Positions 36,309 through 45,060 of a stretch of DNA of 64,000 nucleotides are shown here, one piece after another. Numbering within the stretch: position 1 is the first letter of the stretch; every line of letters starts with the position of its first letter. Source of the stretch: Bacteroidales bacterium (lineage in GTDB: Bacteria > Bacteroidota > Bacteroidia > Bacteroidales > UBA932). Where the stretch lies: assembly GCA_017630215.1 (NCBI GenBank), contig JAGBVR010000001.1, positions 159,640 through 223,639 on the forward strand. The letters are read 5' to 3'. A program made the position numbers and the translations under genes. A model generated the notes under the pieces. The model saw only the letters and a program-made list of their open reading frames with translations. It did not search any database and had not been told where the DNA came from.

Positions 36309-38726
36309 TTACTCCGTCTTCAACGCCTCCGCAGGATCGGTATTCGCAGTCTTCCATGAACGAACAGTCACAAGTGCTACAGTAACTGCAAGGACGAGAA
36401 CTAAAGCTACGATATATATCCAGTATGGGGTTGCGATCCTGTTTGCAAATTGTTCCAACCATCGTGAAGATAACATCCATGAAACAGGTGCGGCAATGAT
36501 GAAACAGATGAGTACGATGCCAACATATCTGCTATTGAGCATTGAAACCATCTGCATAGTTGTTCCTCCATATACCTTGCGAACTGCAATTTCGCTTCGA
36601 CGGTATTGAGTCTCAAACATTACAATGCCGAACACTCCCATCAGTGCAATTACAATCGCCAATATTGCAAACAGGCCAATAAGCACCATATCCTTCTTCG
36701 TCTGTTCATACAGGCTCTCAACCCATTCTTCCAAGTAATGGAGCTCAGGCTCATCGGCAGCTGGAGCAAGTTCCTCTGAAATACTCTTTACATAGTCAGC
36801 AAAGCCTTTAAAATCAGCTCCGCCACGCAGACGGATATAGAAATGACTCATCCTGTCTTTTTCTGAAACACAGTAGAATGCATGATACTCGTCTGGTTGA
36901 CTTACCGATGTCAAACGAACATCTCGTATGATGCCGACATATTTCATAGCACCTTCTTCGTGTCCCAGTGGTATACCGATATCTCGGTGCATCTGCTGAG
37001 TCATGACAATCTCATTAGTTCGCTCCGATGATGGGGTAAAGCCGTTTCCTTCGAGAATGTCAAAGCCAAAGAAATCAAGAAAATTCCAACGGACTCCGTT
37101 TGACTTCATTGAATAATCCCTTTCCTGATAAACTCGTCCCCATCTCTGGTTGCAGCTGAGAAGATTCATCTGGGAGGCTGTTACATTTTCTGCATCTGGG
37201 TGTTGCATGAGACGCTCTATGACAGTTTCAGACCGGGTACTCAAGTCCCAAGAAGCAAATGTCACTACATTTTCCCTGTCAAATCCCAGATCGTATGTAG
37301 TCATATACCTGTATTGGAGGTAGAAGACAGCTGTTGTGATAATCAATACCATAGCAACGGTAAACTGTAGCCCCACCATGACAGCACGCAGCTTTCGTCC
37401 AGTTGCAGATTGTGCAAAACCATTCTTGACTCCTAATGACGCATTGAAGCGAGTGATGTAGAACGCCGGATAGAGTGCAGCTCCAAACGCCAGCAGCACC
37501 ATCAAGGCAAGAATCATCATAAAGACCGGAATATTGTCAGCAATAGCAAGGGAACAGATTGAAAAATCAGTTATGAAACTATCCTTGATTCCTATTATGA
37601 CACATAAAGTCAAAGCCATTGACAGCAGGACAAATCCGATTGCCTCAAACAGAAAGTTCCAACGCAATGATCTCTGACTCGCACCGAACACTTTGCACAC
37701 ATTGACAGATCGCATACGTATCGGAACGAGAGCAAAGAAGAAATTGATAAAGTTAATAAAGGCTATAAGCACAATTATCAACGCTATACTTGACAGAATA
37801 ATAGGAGTTGACTTCTTACCTGTCTGAAAATTACCGGAATCGTGAAACTCCGTATAGTACATCTTATCAACGCGTACGAGACGTGTGGCGAGCATATGAG
37901 CGCCATTCTCTATCTCGGCTTCTATTTCAGCTTTATATTCTGGCTCTTCCTCGATCCATTCTTTCATCATTCCAAGTTTCCACTCAGCATAACGCTGCCT
38001 GAATACATCGATATAGCCGTTTATATCAGTCCCTTCCTTAAAACGGACATAGTTACAGTAGTTCCAATTATTGGTTTCTGTGGTATAAACCTTCTCATCA
38101 TGTTGCATTATGCCCCAATGTCCGAAAATGCAATTTTTCGGCATATCCTCATATATGGCTACGACTGTCTGCTGGTGAGCAGGTTTTCCATCATCGTGCC
38201 AGCGTCCACCCTCAAACCAAATGGTTTCACCTACGCCAATACCCAGCTTCTCTGCCACAGAACGTGAAAAAATTACAGTATTCGGGTCTTTCAAACCCGC
38301 AAAGTCTCCACTGAGACACTCGAATCCAAAGAAGTCCGGAACATTAGGCGTACCTTGATATACATATTCGTTGAACGGCTCAAAGTGACAGTCATTCTCC
38401 TTTATCCACACACGGCTTATTGCAGGATAGGGAGCAACTGAAGCCACCTCTTCTGTACCCGGATATGCCTCCATTACTTCGTACGCCAATGCTCCAGGAG
38501 AGTTAGGGCTCCAGTGCATCTCGTTAGGATCTCCACCGAAATTTGGAGAAATCAGGTAAGTGTGCTCGGTGTCCTTCAGACAGCTATTATATGTAAGGGT
38601 GTACCATACTTGTGAAGCGATAACGTAAAACGCAACAAAAGCAAAGGTAAGCCCGATCACATTCAATAGCGACGCAGTCTTGAAGCGACGAAGCGTTGTA
38701 AGAAAATTTGATATATGTGCATTCAT
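36309..38726 (-). CDS. Permease I: divergent FtsX/MacB-type ABC permease
   Basis: 805 residues and the odd one out. It lacks the MKSYLRF opening and begins 'MNAHISNFLTTLRRFKTASLL', the form usual for stand-alone Bacteroidota MacB-type permeases. It ends NTDPAEALKTE. The first ectodomain is rich in Trp and acidic residues. Its FtsX core 'RRSEIAVRKVYGGTTMQMV' is canonical. Together with the ATPase next door it may represent the ancestral transporter to which the MKSYLRF-type genes were added. Confidence 0.9.
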   Translation of the reverse strand: MNAHISNFLTTLRRFKTASLLNVIGLTFAFVAFYVIASQVWYTLTYNSCLKDTEHTYLISPNFGGDPNEMHWSPNSPGALAYEVMEAYPGTEEVASVAPYPAISRVWIKENDCHFEPFNEYVYQGTPNVPDFFGFECLSGDFAGLKDPNTVIFSRSVAEKLGIGVGETIWFEGGRWHDDGKPAHQQTVVAIYEDMPKNCIFGHWGIMQHDEKVYTTETNNWNYCNYVRFKEGTDINGYIDVFRQRYAEWKLGMMKEWIEEEPEYKAEIEAEIENGAHMLATRLVRVDKMYYTEFHDSGNFQTGKKSTPIILSSIALIIVLIAFINFINFFFALVPIRMRSVNVCKVFGASQRSLRWNFLFEAIGFVLLSMALTLCVIIGIKDSFITDFSICSLAIADNIPVFMMILALMVLLAFGAALYPAFYITRFNASLGVKNGFAQSATGRKLRAVMVGLQFTVAMVLIITTAVFYLQYRYMTTYDLGFDRENVVTFASWDLSTRSETVIERLMQHPDAENVTASQMNLLSCNQRWGRVYQERDYSMKSNGVRWNFLDFFGFDILEGNGFTPSSERTNEIVMTQQMHRDIGIPLGHEEGAMKYVGIIRDVRLTSVSQPDEYHAFYCVSEKDRMSHFYIRLRGGADFKGFADYVKSISEELAPAADEPELHYLEEWVESLYEQTKKDMVLIGLFAILAIVIALMGVFGIVMFETQYRRSEIAVRKVYGGTTMQMVSMLNSRYVGIVLICFIIAAPVSWMLSSRWLEQFANRIATPYWIYIVALVLVLAVTVALVTVRSWKTANTDPAEALKTE

Positions 38727-38836
38727 TTATGTCTGCTTGTTAAGTTAGAGATCGGCAGTATCTCACGACAGTGCCGCAATATGTATGTTTAACTGCGTGT
38801 ATTCTTTATGATTTTATTGATAAGTGGAGGCGACAT

Positions 38837-38930
38837 GCCACCCCCGGCAAGGGGTCGTGAACGATAAAGCAAACAGCCCTGTGGGCTTTTGCAGCGAACA
38901 GCCTGCGGTAGCAGGGGAGAAGCCGGGGGC
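38837..38930 (-). other. Multi-branched structured element between the ATPase gene and permease I
   Basis: An outer stem CCCCCGGC/GCCGGGGG (38841-38848 with 38922-38929) encloses two hairpins: GCAAA-c-AGCCC/GGGCT-TTTGC (38869-38892) and CCTGC/GCAGG (38902-38915). It lies in the 226-base gap, on the transcript of the array, and has no reading frame. It is much more GC-rich than its surroundings. It could be an RNA-processing or stability element, or a small repeat of the REP/MITE type. Confidence 0.5.
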
Positions 38931-38952
38931 GCTGGAACTTACAATAAAATCA

Positions 38953-39633
38953 TTACAGTTCGTTCTTCACATCGCTGACGATCTGGCCGTCGAAGAGGTT
39001 GACGATGCGCTGAGCACAGGCTGCGTCTTTCTGTGAGTGGGTCACCATCACGATGGTTGTGCCTTCCTTGTTAAGTTCTGTGAGGAGGTCCATCACTTCC
39101 TTACCATTCTTCGAGTCGAGGTTACCGGTAGGCTCATCGGCGAGGATCAGCTTAGGATTCGATACGACTGCACGGGCGATGGCAACGCGTTGCTGCTGAC
39201 CTCCAGAGAGCTGCTGTGGGAAGTGCTGTGCACGGTGGCTTATGTTCATTCTCTTGAGCATTTCGGTTACGCGAGCCTTGCGCTCTGATGCGCTGATGTT
39301 GAGATATCTCAAAGGAAGCTCTACATTCTCAAATACGTTAAGTTCATCAATGAGATTGAAACTCTGGAACACGAAACCGATGTTTCCCTTACGGAACTTT
39401 GTGCGGTCCTTCTCCTTGAGTTTGGCAACTTCCTGTCCGAGAAGCATGTAGCTTCCGTCAGTAGGGTTGTCAAGAAGGCCAAGGATGTTCAGTAGGGTAG
39501 ACTTACCGCAACCTGATGGGCCCATGATGGCTACAAATTCGCCGTCCTTGATTTCGAATGAAACCTTGTTGAGTGCTGTTGTCTCGATTTCCTCTGTGCG
39601 GAAAACCTTGCTGAGGTCTGTTACTTTGATCAT
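38953..39633 (-). CDS. ABC transporter ATPase of the MacB/LolD family (only one in the array)
   Basis: 226 residues, stand-alone nucleotide-binding domain. Walker A GPSGCGKST (38-46), Q-loop Gln90, signature LSGGQQQR (142-149), Walker B LILADEPTGNLD (162-173) and a downstream H-loop in 'VMVTHSQKDA'. The Q-loop neighbourhood 'FVFQSFNLIDELNVFENVELPL' is typical of the LolD/FtsE/MacB group, which drives mechanotransmission rather than pumping through the membrane. It sits between J and I and must serve all ten permeases unless other ATPases are encoded elsewhere. Confidence 0.95.
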   Translation of the reverse strand: MIKVTDLSKVFRTEEIETTALNKVSFEIKDGEFVAIMGPSGCGKSTLLNILGLLDNPTDGSYMLLGQEVAKLKEKDRTKFRKGNIGFVFQSFNLIDELNVFENVELPLRYLNISASERKARVTEMLKRMNISHRAQHFPQQLSGGQQQRVAIARAVVSNPKLILADEPTGNLDSKNGKEVMDLLTELNKEGTTIVMVTHSQKDAACAQRIVNLFDGQIVSDVKNEL

Positions 39634-39669
39634 AATGTTAGTTGTTTTGTGTTTATTTTATAATATTGT

Positions 39670-42003
39670 TTACTCTTTTTTTAATGCCTCTGCCGGATTA
39701 GTGTGGGCTGCCTGGAGGGTCTGCCAGAGGACTGAGGCGATGGATACTGCGAGGACCGCAAGAGCGGCGACTGCGAATATCCATATAGGCAGATCCATCT
39801 TATATACAAAGGTTTCAAGGTATCGTCCGGCAACCCATACTGAAACCGGAATAGCAATCACCGAAGCTATCAGGCAGTATCCTATATACTCGAAGATATT
39901 GCGGATACTTTCACTACGGACAGTTCCTCCGAAGACCTTGCGGATGCCGATTTCCTTCTCCCTTTCGGTCGCATAATATGTACTCATGGCAATCTGACCG
40001 AGAGCAGAAAGCAGGATGGCTATGATCATGAATATGATAACCATCTTCATCTGATTCATCATACCTTCATATTCTTTCTCAATCTTATACGGAATATAAC
40101 CGGACATATCCGGCGCATGCGGACCACGGATGCGTATTGCCTCCTCCCTGCATAGCCTGTCAAGTTCCATGAGGTTTTCGCCTGAAGGATCGAGTATTTC
40201 AACTATAAAGTCTCCGCATAATCCAGACTGTCTGTTCCTAGGAACAAGATTAATGACACCAACTTCATCAAGATTCAGATTTTTTGCCGATGACATCTGT
40301 ACATCCTCAAGGATTCCTGCAAGATCGGTAGTTCCGCATATCCATGAGAATGCCTGAGGCAGAACCGGATTATTCTCGTCAAGTTCCAGCAATCTGAATG
40401 CACTTTCCGTAAGCCAGACTCCCGCATTGCCTTGCAGCCCATAATTTCTTACGATCTTGAAGTCAAACATCGAAAATGAAGCAGAATCGCAGTTGCAGAC
40501 ATTGAATTTTCCACGCTTTGAATGGTCTTCATTCAACGGGATACCGATGGTCATATATTTCTGTCCCGGCCTTCCGTCTGCCTTACCGATTCTTCCTACA
40601 TATGGAAGAGATGAGAGCGTCTCTTCAAAACTGTTTTCTGCTAGTTTGACTTCATACAGTCCTTCTACGTTTGCATTCAGCGGCATGTCTATCATATGCC
40701 TGATTTGTGATGACATAATCAACGAAACCGCAATGATAACTATTGCTATTGCATTCTGAATAATAATAAAGACCTTACTGAAGATTCTTTTTCTGCTATA
40801 TCTGAATTCCCCTTTGATTATTTCTATCGGCTTGAAGTTAGAGGTCATCAATACAGGGATGATTCCGCAGAATAAGGTGGCCACTACCATAATCAGCAGA
40901 TACATATATAAAAATCCGTCTGTGAGTCTCATCTCAATCGGTATAGGAGAATCTATCAGTCTGTTGACAAGCGGAAGAAGAAGATGTGCCGTCAGAAATG
41001 CTGCTGACATGCAGACAATTATGAATACTATAGATTCAGTAATACATCTGACAAATATTCTGCTGCGAGATTCACCCACAAGTGCTCTGGTTGCAATCTC
41101 TTTGCTTCTCCTGCCGGTCAGTGCTGTATTGAGGTTGATATAATTGAAGATTGCCGATATCAGAAGAAATACCACTATCATGCTGAATGCAGTCATCAGT
41201 CCTTTGTTACCTTTCTTAAGCCCGGACATTCCTTCATTAACATCATCCATGTACAATTTATCCAATCTGGTAAGCGAAAAGTGCTTTTCATTTCTTCGGT
41301 ACTTTTCTTCCAGACTATCTTCAAGCATTTTATCCAACTTTTCTGTAAGTCCGGTGATGTCTGTACCTTCAGCAACCTTTATGAATGTGAACATGCCGCT
41401 TGACCACATTCCCAATTGTTCATCCCTATTCTTGTCGAAACGTGGGGCTCTTGTATTGAAGATGATTTCCGCGTTATCAAATATGGTATCTTCGAATCCT
41501 TCAATCACAGCACCGACACGAAATTCGCCTCCATAAAATTCATCTTTGATTATTTTGCCGAGAACATTTTCACCTCCAAATTTTTCAGCCAGGCTTCTGG
41601 ATATTATCACATTACTGAAATCGTTGAATGATTCCTTGCTGCCATAAACGAATTCTGTCGGAAACATATCAAAGAAATCCGGATCCACACCCATGAATTC
41701 CTCCTTCTCCAAAGCTACTCCGTCCATGGAGTATTTTCCGTATCGGTTCATCACCGTAACAGCCTTCTCCACTTCCGGAAAATTATCTTGAATGGACTGT
41801 CCTAAGGTAAAGTTCGACAAGATATTGCCGAAACCGCCGACAATGAATATTCTATCTGCATCCGGATACATCCTGTTAACTCTCATATTCTGCCATACGA
41901 AGCAGGACATGATGATCACGAATGCCAGCGATACACTAAGGCCCACCGCCATGATAGCAGTGTACAATTTGTTCCTTGTTAGAAATCTTAAATAACTTTT
42001 CAT
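39670..42003 (-). CDS. Permease J: FtsX/MacB-type ABC permease, subtype 2, promoter-proximal
   Basis: 777 residues. Opens MKSYLRFLTRNKLYTAIMAV; core 'FNYINLNTALTGRRSKEIATRALVGESR'; end 'QAAHTNPAEALKKE' with His in place of Arg. First permease after the adaptor gene (40 bases) and 36 bases before the ATPase, so the adaptor-J-ATPase block looks like the basal tripartite pump. Confidence 0.92.
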   Translation of the reverse strand: MKSYLRFLTRNKLYTAIMAVGLSVSLAFVIIMSCFVWQNMRVNRMYPDADRIFIVGGFGNILSNFTLGQSIQDNFPEVEKAVTVMNRYGKYSMDGVALEKEEFMGVDPDFFDMFPTEFVYGSKESFNDFSNVIISRSLAEKFGGENVLGKIIKDEFYGGEFRVGAVIEGFEDTIFDNAEIIFNTRAPRFDKNRDEQLGMWSSGMFTFIKVAEGTDITGLTEKLDKMLEDSLEEKYRRNEKHFSLTRLDKLYMDDVNEGMSGLKKGNKGLMTAFSMIVVFLLISAIFNYINLNTALTGRRSKEIATRALVGESRSRIFVRCITESIVFIIVCMSAAFLTAHLLLPLVNRLIDSPIPIEMRLTDGFLYMYLLIMVVATLFCGIIPVLMTSNFKPIEIIKGEFRYSRKRIFSKVFIIIQNAIAIVIIAVSLIMSSQIRHMIDMPLNANVEGLYEVKLAENSFEETLSSLPYVGRIGKADGRPGQKYMTIGIPLNEDHSKRGKFNVCNCDSASFSMFDFKIVRNYGLQGNAGVWLTESAFRLLELDENNPVLPQAFSWICGTTDLAGILEDVQMSSAKNLNLDEVGVINLVPRNRQSGLCGDFIVEILDPSGENLMELDRLCREEAIRIRGPHAPDMSGYIPYKIEKEYEGMMNQMKMVIIFMIIAILLSALGQIAMSTYYATEREKEIGIRKVFGGTVRSESIRNIFEYIGYCLIASVIAIPVSVWVAGRYLETFVYKMDLPIWIFAVAALAVLAVSIASVLWQTLQAAHTNPAEALKKE

Positions 42004-42043
42004 AAATTATTCTATTAGACTCCTATAAAATCGAGGATGACGA

Positions 42044-43300
42044 TTAAAATATCAACACTTCATTATCTCCAAAATTGTCATACCCCGAAGTTATGACTTT
42101 TTCGCCAGGCTCAAGGCCTTCGAGCACTTCGTAGTACTGCGGATTCTGACGTCCGATGCGGATCTCGCGTTTCACAGCCTTGCCTCCGTCAGGGGATACA
42201 ACATAGATCCACTTGCCTCCCGTCTTCTGGTAGAATGTGCCGCGTGGAATAAGGACTGCGCTTTCAGGCTGCCCGAGCTGGAGGTTAAGATAATAGGTCT
42301 GACCGGTGCGGATATTCGCAGGTTGCTCTCCGCTGAACTTGAAGTCGGCCTGGAACTTTCCGCTGCGCACTTCCGGATATACCTTGCGGATGACCGCGTC
42401 GTAGGTCTCGTTCTGTCGCTCAAATGTTGCAGTAAGACCAGCTGAAACCCTGTCAATATAATGCTCGTCAATAAGCGCTTCGATCTTATAGCTATCCAGA
42501 GCGTTGATCTGACCAATCTTCGCTCCGCTGCCAATTGACTGTCCAAGAACTACTTCCAGCAGACCGAGCTCACCGTCAATCGGAGCCTTGACCGCCAGAT
42601 TTTCTTTTCGATTACGGATCCTCTGCATATTCAGCTTCATGTTCTTGAGGCTTTCCTCCATCTGCTGGATCTGCACAGTTCTGTAGATACTATCCTGCTC
42701 TGCACGGGCCAATGTCACCTCCAGTTTCTTGCAATAAAGAGTATAGTCTTCCTCCGAGCGGAGATATTCCTCCTTTCCGATCAAGCCATCGTTGAAAAGT
42801 CTCTTCTGCGATTCAAGAGTACGTCCCTTGCGCTTGACTTCTGTTTCAAGCTCAAGGATATTCAGGCTCAGCTGCATCTTCTCCTGCTCCATCTGGATCA
42901 TCGTGTTTCGCAGCGCGTTCTCCTTCTCCGCGAGGTTCGCCTCAGAATTGAGAATCTCCATATCAAGGTCATCATTGCTTAGGCGGATAATCACATCACC
43001 AGCCTTAACCTGTGTGCCTTCCTCGATCACGATCTCCTCGACGATACCTGACTCGCGGGGACTGAGCTGGATGGTTGTCATAGGATGCACCTGACCGCTT
43101 ACGCGGATATAATCATTGAATTCGCCTGCGCTTACCTCGCTGATTGTCAGTGTGTCAGCATTGACGCGAAGGGTGCTTGAGTCGTCGCGGAATATGAGCC
43201 ATATAATGAATATAGCCATAAATCCTCCGAACCAATATGGGAGTGCCTTGCTGGTGAATGCCAATGCCAAGCCTTTCTTTTTTTCAATAGGTTTATCCAT
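42044..43300 (-). CDS. HlyD/MacA-type periplasmic adaptor
   Basis: 418 residues, anchored by one N-terminal helix (about 14-37). A lipoyl/barrel-sandwich half-motif (about 64-100, 'GIVEEIVIEEGTQVKAGDVIIRL') leads into a long coiled coil (about 105-225). The second half-motif ('KAPIDGELGLLEVVLGQSI') and beta-barrel and membrane-proximal domains follow ('GEKVITSGYDNFGDNEVLIF' at the end). It should link the permeases to the TolC-like channel. Only 2 bases separate it from the tolC stop codon, so the two are surely cotranscribed. Confidence 0.93.
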   Translation of the reverse strand: MDKPIEKKKGLALAFTSKALPYWFGGFMAIFIIWLIFRDDSSTLRVNADTLTISEVSAGEFNDYIRVSGQVHPMTTIQLSPRESGIVEEIVIEEGTQVKAGDVIIRLSNDDLDMEILNSEANLAEKENALRNTMIQMEQEKMQLSLNILELETEVKRKGRTLESQKRLFNDGLIGKEEYLRSEEDYTLYCKKLEVTLARAEQDSIYRTVQIQQMEESLKNMKLNMQRIRNRKENLAVKAPIDGELGLLEVVLGQSIGSGAKIGQINALDSYKIEALIDEHYIDRVSAGLTATFERQNETYDAVIRKVYPEVRSGKFQADFKFSGEQPANIRTGQTYYLNLQLGQPESAVLIPRGTFYQKTGGKWIYVVSPDGGKAVKREIRIGRQNPQYYEVLEGLEPGEKVITSGYDNFGDNEVLIF

Positions 43301-43302
43301 AG

Positions 43303-44775
43303 TTACATTATCATTTCATTTACATCTATCTCAAGATCTTCACCCTTTATGAAGTCATACAGTGTTGCCTGACGAAGGCTGTAGTAGAATGTCCAGAAGT
43401 TGCTGACATCGCTGATCCACTGACGGAATGCGCTGTCATTCTCTGTCTGGGCCATGTTCAGGTCTGTCACTGTTGCATTGCCTTCCTTAAAGCGGTGCAT
43501 TGTCAGTTCATACCTTTCTGCTGCAATCCTCATGGCCCTCTCTGAAACCATGCACTGCTGTCTTTGATTATTGAACTGGCTTACTGCAGTGAACATCTGC
43601 CTTCTGTAGTCGTTCTCATACTGCTGTACCTGGGCCTTGACAACCTCCTGTGCTGCCTTTGCCTTCTGCACCTTTCCTTTGCCCAAGCCCCAGTCAAAGA
43701 TCGGGATACTGAAGGTAATGCCGACAGTCTCCTGGTCAAGCAGATTCTTGTATGCCTGAGGGAACTCCGGACCTGTCTGAGACATACCGAAACGGGCATT
43801 CAGAGCAAATGAGAAGCCCCTCGATGCCTTTGCCCTTGCCACATTGGACTCTGCATTCAACAGACTCAGTTCATTATCCAGACAGAAACTTGAATTCTCA
43901 AGAGCCTTCTGCATTACAAGTTCATAATCCATCTGAACCATTGGCAATTCAGCGCTCATATCAGGAATGATTTCAAAGGACTCATCATAACCAAGAAGGG
44001 AGTTCAGCACCATCTGCGCTTCGCGTACCTGCACAGCGGTCTCATTGATGGCAATGCTGTCGTTAAGCATTCGCAGCTCAAGCTGAAGATATTCCGCCTT
44101 TGTCACATTGCCCAGCTGAAGCCTCTCCTTCGCGATCTTGAGCATGTTGCCCGAGTTCTCGAAGTTGCTCTGGCTGATCTCATTATTCATCTGTGCAAGC
44201 AGGAGATTGTGATAAGCGTAGACGACATTGATTGTAATCGCCTCCATTGCCTCCAGATAGTCCCTCTTTCCCTTTTCATAGGCCTTAGGCTCTATCTTCT
44301 TGTCCCATTTGAACTGATTGTAGGTAAAGAGTGGCTGGTAATACGACACCGTTATCGGGCGCGAATACCAGGTCAGGCTCTTGTTGCTTCCGAACTGGTC
44401 TATTCGTGAGAGGTCCGAGAATACGGAAAGAGTACCTCCTGTAAAAGTAATGTTCTGATTCATCTGCAGGCCCACTCCGTTCTGAAGATTGTTCGAGCTA
44501 ACATACTTCAGGCTTCCGTCTTCAGGGTTCTGAAGCAGTGTGAGCGAACGGTCGAAGTTCATGATATCTCCATAAAGGTAGAACGATGGAAGTCTGCTAG
44601 CCTTATAAGAACGATAAGCCCAATATGTAGATATGAATGCCTGTCGTGCCTCCAATGCCTCGACAGACTGATGCCGCGCAGTATGGATAGCCTCATCAAG
44701 GCTCATCTCATTCTGAGCCGACAAAGTCGTCAAAGCCGGCACCAAGGTCAGTAGCGTCAATAAAAGTCTCTTCAT
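43303..44775 (-). CDS. TolC-family outer-membrane efflux channel
   Basis: 490 residues with a signal peptide cut near 20-21 (ALTTLSAQ). Two long alpha-helical repeats, the second beginning near 'MQKALENSSFCLDNELSLLNAESNVARAKAS', and the outer-membrane efflux motif 'GITFSIPIFDWGLGKGKV' identify the family. It is the first gene behind the sigma-54-type promoter 44830-44846 and so heads the 26-31 kb array. Confidence 0.93.
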   Translation of the reverse strand: MKRLLLTLLTLVPALTTLSAQNEMSLDEAIHTARHQSVEALEARQAFISTYWAYRSYKASRLPSFYLYGDIMNFDRSLTLLQNPEDGSLKYVSSNNLQNGVGLQMNQNITFTGGTLSVFSDLSRIDQFGSNKSLTWYSRPITVSYYQPLFTYNQFKWDKKIEPKAYEKGKRDYLEAMEAITINVVYAYHNLLLAQMNNEISQSNFENSGNMLKIAKERLQLGNVTKAEYLQLELRMLNDSIAINETAVQVREAQMVLNSLLGYDESFEIIPDMSAELPMVQMDYELVMQKALENSSFCLDNELSLLNAESNVARAKASRGFSFALNARFGMSQTGPEFPQAYKNLLDQETVGITFSIPIFDWGLGKGKVQKAKAAQEVVKAQVQQYENDYRRQMFTAVSQFNNQRQQCMVSERAMRIAAERYELTMHRFKEGNATVTDLNMAQTENDSAFRQWISDVSNFWTFYYSLRQATLYDFIKGEDLEIDVNEMIM

Positions 44776-44829
44776 CAGGTTTTATTATGAAATTATAACG
44801 GCCAATGTCAATTGGTCCGCATCCCAATG

Positions 44830-44846
44830 AACATCAGCCGTGCCAA
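44830..44846 (-). promoter_or_regulatory. Sigma-54-type promoter P1 of the transporter array
   Basis: TTGGCACG-N4-ATGTT on the minus strand (44846 to 44830). The -24 octamer is perfect, and the -12 G is in register. Transcription would begin near 44820, 45 bases before the tolC ATG. Confidence 0.75.
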
Positions 44847-44901
44847 ATGTTATAATGTATTGATGTACAGACTTTTATTAAATTTACCCGTCAAGGGCAA
44901 G

Positions 44902-44929
44902 TGTAAAGAAATTTTACACTTTTGTAAAG
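44902..44929 (-). promoter_or_regulatory. Enhancer-like site of P1 (three half-sites)
   Basis: TGTAAAG-AAA-TTTTACA, 4 bases, TGTAAAG: the same order, orientation and spacing as at 18128-18155, again exactly 55 bases from the -24 box. Confidence 0.72.
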
Positions 44930-44984
44930 TCTTTCTAAAATAAGTTCTGCACCTTCTTGAAAAACTCCTTCGAAACCTTTGCTC

Positions 44985-45040
44985 GCAACTCAGCGGAAAG
45001 TATAAATAATTGATATATTCCGCTGAGTTGCCTATTTTTG
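44985..45040 (+). promoter_or_regulatory. Promoter of the HExxH-protein gene embraced by a 14-bp perfect inverted repeat
   Basis: A TTG (45010-45012), 20 bases and TATTTTTG (45033-45040) make a Bacteroidota promoter on the plus strand. A 14-bp perfect inverted repeat, GCAACTCAGCGGAA and its complement, lies at 44985-44998 and 45018-45031, so it flanks the -33 region and abuts the -7 box. No gene ends here, so an operator or a DNA loop is more likely than a terminator. Confidence 0.55.
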
Positions 45041-45060
45041 CAGTTAATTTCTAAATTGGC

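Noticed and set aside
13010-38726. Invertible (shufflon-like) switching of permeases
   Set aside because: The repeated gene ends are all in the same orientation and no recombinase gene or inverted recombination sites are seen; only deletion or duplication is supported.
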